Of a DNA stretch of 11,778 nt, positions 1 through 6,400 are shown one piece after another. The notes beneath the pieces were generated by a model. It did no database searches. It worked only from the letters and a program-made list of their open reading frames with translations, and was not told the origin of the DNA. Position 1 is the first letter of the stretch. Every line of letters starts with the position of its first letter. The position numbers and the translations under genes are program-made. Source of the stretch: Elusimicrobiota bacterium (GTDB lineage Bacteria > Elusimicrobiota > Elusimicrobia > FEN-1173); NCBI GenBank assembly GCA_016207625.1, contig JACQPF010000051.1:1-11778 (forward strand). The letters run 5' to 3'.

Positions 1-450
1 CTTCTCAAGGTCGTACCGCCGGGCGGTATTGATGTCATGGTAAAATTCCAAAAGGCCAACGTATCCCCAACCCCGGCCGGCCAAGGTCCCCAGGTCCTTC
101 GCGGTTCGGCCCAGCCAGGTTTTCAATTGCTTCAGGGACCCGGGATGCCAGTCCGGAGGATAGGTCGTGAAACTTTCGGGGTCTTCCATTGTGTAACGCA
201 AGACCTTGGCCGGCCCATCGGCCCGCACCCAATCCGGCGCCCCGTCTTCCGGCGCTCCGTCTAGGACCGCTTTCACCAATTCGGCCCGCGCTCCGGGATA
301 ATGTTCGTTCAGAAGCTTCGCTTCCTGACGGAGATCCTCCACACGCTCACCCGACCGCGCAACCTTGTAAAACACGTTTCCCGACCGCAGGGTTCGGCCC
401 GCCCAGAGCGGGTTGTCCGACGGGCGGATGAGGAAACGGTCCTCCCGGAC
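1..450 (-). other. Second kinase-fold-like segment, cut by the window edge
   Basis: Residues about 2655-2804. A strand GNVFYKVARSG with Lys2683 is followed by a charged helix ERVEDLRQEAKLLNEH with Glu2697, the spacing expected of the VAIK Lys and alphaC Glu of protein kinases or aminoglycoside phosphotransferases. A strand KVLRYTMED (possible hinge) and a helix with LGRTAKDLGTLAGRGWGY then lead into FYHDINTARRYD near the left edge. If this is a kinase fold, the catalytic loop should be at or just beyond the edge. It looks like a separate domain from the one at 4678-5280, with a better conserved N-lobe. Evidence is motif spacing only. Confidence 0.35.
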
Positions 451-3400
451 CGGAGCCTCGCTTCTTTTTTCCGACGATGCAAACTGCGGGACGCGCCTCT
501 GGAAAGCGACGCCGTTCATTCGGGCGATGAACTTTGAATGCTCCGTGGCCCGCAAAGACACCAGCCAGTTGTGATGGGATTGAGCGGGCGCGGCGAAACG
601 CGAGCTGTCTTTAGCCAAATTATTTGCAGTGGCATCCGGCCCATAGCCCCCGCGGCGCAGGGCGAAGGCCGCGGCCTGGCGGACGGCCTGGGGGTCGGAG
701 TCCAGATATCGGAGAAGCGCCTCCTGGACCTCCCGCCGATGGGCTTGGGAGGCGAGAGCGTTGGCGATGGCCGCGCGGACCGTCGGATCGGGTTCCTGCT
801 TCCATCGCTTCAGCAAGGTTTCACGGACAGGGTCCACGTCGGCCTGGCCGGCCAGCACGTTCACGATCGTTCGCCGGACGTGGGAGATGTCCTCGTCCTC
901 CAAGCGATCGGACAGCGCCCGCCGGACGGTTTCTTCATGGACCCGTGACGAAAGCGCATGAACGGCCGCCTCACGCAACGGCAGGCCGGAGGACTCCAGC
1001 AAGGGCCGCCAATCGCGCTCCTCCCTCGCTTGTGAAACGAGGGCTCGGATGACGGCTCCGCGCACGGCGGCGGAATCGATTCCCACGCGCAGATGCTTCA
1101 TCAACGTTTCCCGTGTTTCTTTCCGGTGAACCGAGGGGATGAGGGCATTGATTCCCGCCAATCGCTGGGCGTTGGGGTCCCGGTCATTCAGAAGGGGCCG
1201 CCACACCTCTTCCTCATCCACCTGTGAGACCAAAATCATGGCGATCTCCGCGCGGAGGAGAGGATCCGTTTCTACCCGCAGCCGGTCTTGCAGGGCCCGC
1301 AGGACTTCCCGCCCATGGGCCAGCGGAGAGAGGGCGTCGATGGCCGCTTCCCGGACCTGGGGATCGTAATCACCCAAGAGGGGCCGCCAAACTTCCATGC
1401 CCGATTGGGGAACGACGGCTTTCACAATCGCGCCGATGATGGGCTCGTGCGCCTCTTCCCGCATGAGCTGAAGGAGCGCCTGTTGCACGTCAAGTTCATG
1501 GGCATAGGGGGCGAGGGCGTTGACGATCTCTTCATGCCGGAGGGAATCCTCGCTTCGCATCAGCGGTTCCCAAATGTCCCGGTCTCTTTTGTGGGCGAAC
1601 AGGGCCTTCAGGATCACCGGGCGAGTCATGAAATCGGTTTCCCTTTCCAACTGGTCCCGCAGGGCCGCCCGCACTTCCTTGAGGTTTGCCACCGGCGCCA
1701 AGGCGTTGACGACGTCCAGGCGGATGTGGGCCATAGGGCTCGTTTTCAATTCTTGGAACAGCGCGGCTTGCACTTCCGGCCGATGGATTTGGGAGACGAG
1801 TGCGCCCGCGCCGGTTCCCACGAAAATCCCATGCCGTCGGGTGCTGAATGAACGGAGCAACGCCCGAAGGACCTCCGGTTCGTGGGCAAAGGGAGCGAGG
1901 GCCTCCATGAGGGCCAGGGCCGGGGTGGGATGTTCCTCCCCATCCAAATGATCCCGCAATCCTCGTCGAACGGTTTCCTGGGAGACGTGCGGCGCCAAGG
2001 CTTGGACGCAGTTCTTCCGCAGGACGTCCATATCGCCCGGCCTGGCGAGTTGTTCCAGCAATAACCTTTGGATGTCTTCCCGATGGGCCAGCGGCGCCAG
2101 GGCGTCTATGGCGGCTTCACGGACGCTCTTTTCGGCGTCGGCGTCCACAGCCATGTCCTGCAGGGCCGAGAGATGCGCCGGGTCCTCCAGCCACGGGCCG
2201 ACCGCGGCGCAGAAGGCGATGCGTTCCTTGTCCGTTCCCTTCGCCAAACGGCCCAGAACCGCCCGCATCTCAGGCGCCAAGGGCGGCGCCCGGGCCGGAG
2301 GCGGAGTTCCGCTCCCAAACAAGGATAACGGCCTGAATGAGCTGAACATCATCCGCCATTCTTTCACGAGCCATAGGCCGTTCCAGGCCAAATGGATGAC
2401 CGCGCTCCATAGCAGGCCCGATACGGGCGAAGACAAGAACATCAAAGGATAGGTGACAGCCAGACTGCCCGCGAACCGCCAGGCCACACGGCCCGCGATC
2501 TCGCGCCAGGATAGACCGTCGTAGTTATCGGGATGGATCAATGCGAACAGGGCGCCGGCCAGAACCCAGGTCCAGCCCGCGGGAGACACGAGGGAAAGAG
2601 CCATGGCCATGCCGATGGTTTCCGTGAACGGCGCGGCCAAAGGATGGGACAGAAGGGCCAAAACCCCATAGAAAATTCCTTGGGCCGTTCCCATGGGGCC
2701 GGGAATGTCATCGGATTCGCGCCTTTTCTTTTCAAACCAATTCCGGGCGCTTTGGAGGAGATTGAGATCGTCCGTCTCGATCCATCGATAAGTCGGAATG
2801 GAAAGAGGTTTTCCCCGGCTCAGCCGATGAACGGATTCGACGATCCGGTCCCGGACGTAGAGCAGGTCATAAGACCCTTTCCGCGTCATCCTGTTCCGCC
2901 CGAACCGCCGGTGGCCGAAAGCAAGGGTGGGTTTGCGCATCCAATCGGCGAGGTGCAGGATCCCGGAATGCTCGGTGATGACGACGTCCGCCATGGACAT
3001 CATCGCCACGACCCGGATCAAATCGTTTTCCGACCCCTCTCCCCCGCCGATTTCCACCAGGCGGCCGGTCTTGAGATGCGGGCGATAATGATCATAAACG
3101 TCCCGGACCTCTTCATAGGCCGTCCGCTCCCTTTGGCTGCGGGGTTGGTTCTTCCAAGATTGCGGCCCTTCGTTGACGACGACGCAGATCTGGGGGTCGC
3201 TCAACAATTGGTCCAGGATCCTTTCCCAGTCGTCCCAATGATTCCGCCAGATCCCGTTTCCGGCCATCAAGTTGACGAAGCAAACCGTTCTGTCGGGAGG
3301 GATTTTGGTTTCCAATTCGGTGATTTTCTTCAAGACCTGTTCGGAAAGATCCGCGGGCTTCAGGACCGGGGGAGTGTCGGTTTGCACCCCCTCGAACCCC

Positions 3401-6400
3401 AGCGTCCTCAAGGCCCTGGCCAGCGTCACGAAGATCGGAACGCGCTCGAAAAGCGGCACGGGCGTCATCCAGGCCTTGCCGTTCCTCTCGTACGCGGGGA
3501 AATACCTCGCGTAATCCGTGTCGATCATCAAGGTCTTCTTGTTGTTCAGCCAGGACCCAAGGGATTCCGAGGAGTATCCGCCGTAAATGACCAGGGTTTC
3601 GTCGGGGTTTTGCTCCCGCTTCAAGAAATCGCTGTTCATGGTGACTTTCACTCGCGGCCCGAATTTGAGGCAGCGGAAGAGGCGGGGATCCGACGGATGG
3701 ATTGTGATTTGGGCGTTCGGGAAATTATTTTCCAGAAGCTGCAGGTAGTTCCAGGTCATAAGCAGCGGCCAACTGAGCTCGAAAGACTGCGTCACAACAA
3801 AGACTTGACGGATCTTCTCCCGCTCCGCCTTCCCCAACGGCGGGGACCGGCCGGAATCGGATGTCTTTCCTCCGCGCGCGGCCAGAGGCCTGAAGGATTC
3901 AAAAAAGAGGGGTTCGCCTTTGCCCCGGGTTTTCTTCTTCGACAACCATTCCTTAACGAGCCAGGTCCCGTTCCAAACCAGATGGATGGCGGCGCTCCAC
4001 GCCATGCCGGACAAGGGCGCGGACGAAAACACAAGAGGATAGGCGATGGCGAGGCCGCCCGCGAAGCGCCAGCCGGCCCGGGCCGACGCGCGGGTCCAGA
4101 ATTGCGCGGCGGTGATCTCTCCTTTTCGCCAGGCCTTCACGTCATAGTTGTCGGGATGGATCAAAGCAAAGAGGGCGCCGGCGAGAACCCAGGCCCAACC
4201 CGAGGGCGCCACGAGAGAAAGCGCCCAAGCCAGGACGAGAGTTTCCGTGACAGGGGTGATGAGGGGATGGGTCAGACCGTCAAGGACGTTCCAAAGAGAC
4301 CGGGCCATTCCAGCGGTCGACCGGGAGGCGCTCTTTTTCATCTCCCTCTGAATGGACATCCGCCGGCTCAAACGGCCCAGGAACCTCATGCCGCGGGCAA
4401 CCTCTTCTTCTCTCGCCGTCCTTGAGACGCGGTAAAGAGGCCCCATCAGTTTGCCGACGAAACAGGCCTCGCTTTCGTTCAAAGAGACCTTGTCGAGAGT
4501 TTCCCATTGGTTTTCGCCGGACAGGCGTTCCGTGGTCTCCACGAACGTGTCATCGGACATTTGGCGGACCATTTCCGGGAACCCGGGCTGACCGGCGAAT
4601 TCGGGGAAATAGCCTTCGAAGAAATGGGGGATCAGCCGGCGGGCGTCGGGAGGCGGGTCCTCGTCGTCCAGGAATCGGGGTCCTTGCTGAAAGAAACTGA
4701 AAATGAGGCGAGAGATGTCCAGATACCGGTAAGCCCCCTCGACCCGGGCAAGGCCATCGCCGGCGCCCGGGAGGTCCGACCGCCAAACCACGCTCTCAAA
4801 ATCACGCAGGATCACTTCGGGACGGTCCGTTTGGCCGCCTCTGAAGCCCATGTTCATCATGTGAGGATACCGGTGGAATAGGCCCGCATCGTGGAAACGG
4901 CGAAGCGTTTTCCCGAGCCGGCGCGCCATGAGCGTTTCATCTTCATCGTTCAAGGGCTCGAACCCCGAAGGCCGGTAACGGACCACGCCGAGGCGGACCT
5001 CGTGCTCCCTCCGCCCGCTCTCGGTCAGGACGGATTGGGGCAAAACGCGGAGCCGGCGGTCTTCACTTTCCAACCCCGCGATCACGAAAGCCACGGGGAC
5101 CCGCTTCTTCGAGCGGCCGGTGAACCAGCGGTTCTTGTAGAAACCGCGGCCGACAGGGAAATCCGCCGGGATGCCCGCGCCCAGGCATTCGCGCATGGCG
5201 TGATATTCTTTGGCCGAAGAATGAAGGGCCATGCCGCCGAAGGGTTCGTCGGACCCCTTCGCCACGAAAACGTTTCCGTTCTCGTCGACGTTCATGGCCC
5301 GCGGCACGTGGCCCGTCTTTCCGGGGCCGTAAAGGGAAACGTTTCCGTCCGCGCCGGTTCTGAGCCGGACTCCCTTGAGGCGCAACATCCGAATGGTCCG
5401 CGGCTCAGAATTCCTTCCGGCCTTCACGGTGACGGGGTTTTCCAGCGCCAGATAGATGGTCCGGCCCTCGTCAACCCCCGGATGTTCGCGGCGGTCCTCC
5501 CATTGGGCGATAAAAACCTTCGGGGACGCGCGGCCCCGGTTCGCCTCATCCATCAACCGGTCCTGCTCGTCCAGGTTCGCGTCGATGATCAGCTGAAGGA
5601 GTTGCCGGTCGCCTTCGGTGAGTGCCCGCGCGACGTCGCCGTTTAAGACAAGCCGGTGAGAGGAGGTTTCCCAACCGCCGGGGAGGGGCTCCCGCCGGAC
5701 TCTTTGAGGCCCCTCCGAGATGTCGAAGACGATGTGTTTCCAAAGCTCGCCGCCCGGCCCGCGCGGGGCGTCGTCCAACGAAATCACCGGGTACTTCCAA
5801 GCCAGGGACTGATAGAACCTGGCCTGAGCCCCCTCGAGCCGGTAGTCCAGGGAGATCCTCCGATGGCCCATTTTCCTCGTCTCGGCCACCGCCTCGTCGA
5901 ACAACCGCTCCCCGATCCCCTCCCGCTGGGAATCCTTCCGCACGGCGGTGAAGGCCAGGTAATCTCCCACCAGGGAGGCGTAACCCGCGATCTCACCCCG
6001 CCCATTCATGGCCAAGAGGATGGTGTGGTCAGGGTCGTTGGCCATGTTCTCAAAGGCATCGTCGAACCGCGACCACCCGACGGACGCGTGCAGGGCGCGG
6101 ATCTGCCGCTGGATTTCCTCGTCCGGCATCCCTTGGGCCAACAGGTCCTGATACCGAGCGACCGAAATCGCGGACTCGCCCTCTGGGCTCCGGAGCGGCT
6201 CCACCATCCGCCGGAACAGATCCCGGAGGGACAGAGCGAAGCCGCCTTCGTTCTGGTAGAAAAGGAACACCAGGCCGTTGTCGAGCTCCACCCGCCCGGC
6301 GGGCCGGCCCTTGCCCTCGGCGGCCTCTTCGAAAACGGATTTGGCCGCTTCTTCTTTTTCCTTCGTCGTGGCGACCACGCAGAGGTGGGACGTCCGGCCC

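Noticed and set aside
643..2280. DNA tandem repeat or CRISPR-like array in the HEAT region
   Set aside because: Repetition is at protein level with divergent DNA; there are no identical spaced repeats.
2533..4425. 630-codon open frame on the plus strand
   Set aside because: It reads the exact same triplets antisense to the giant gene. It is open only because the minus gene avoids TTA, CTA and TCA codons here, as GC-rich genes do; its translation has no recognisable domain, while the minus strand shows GT9 and CPBP motifs.
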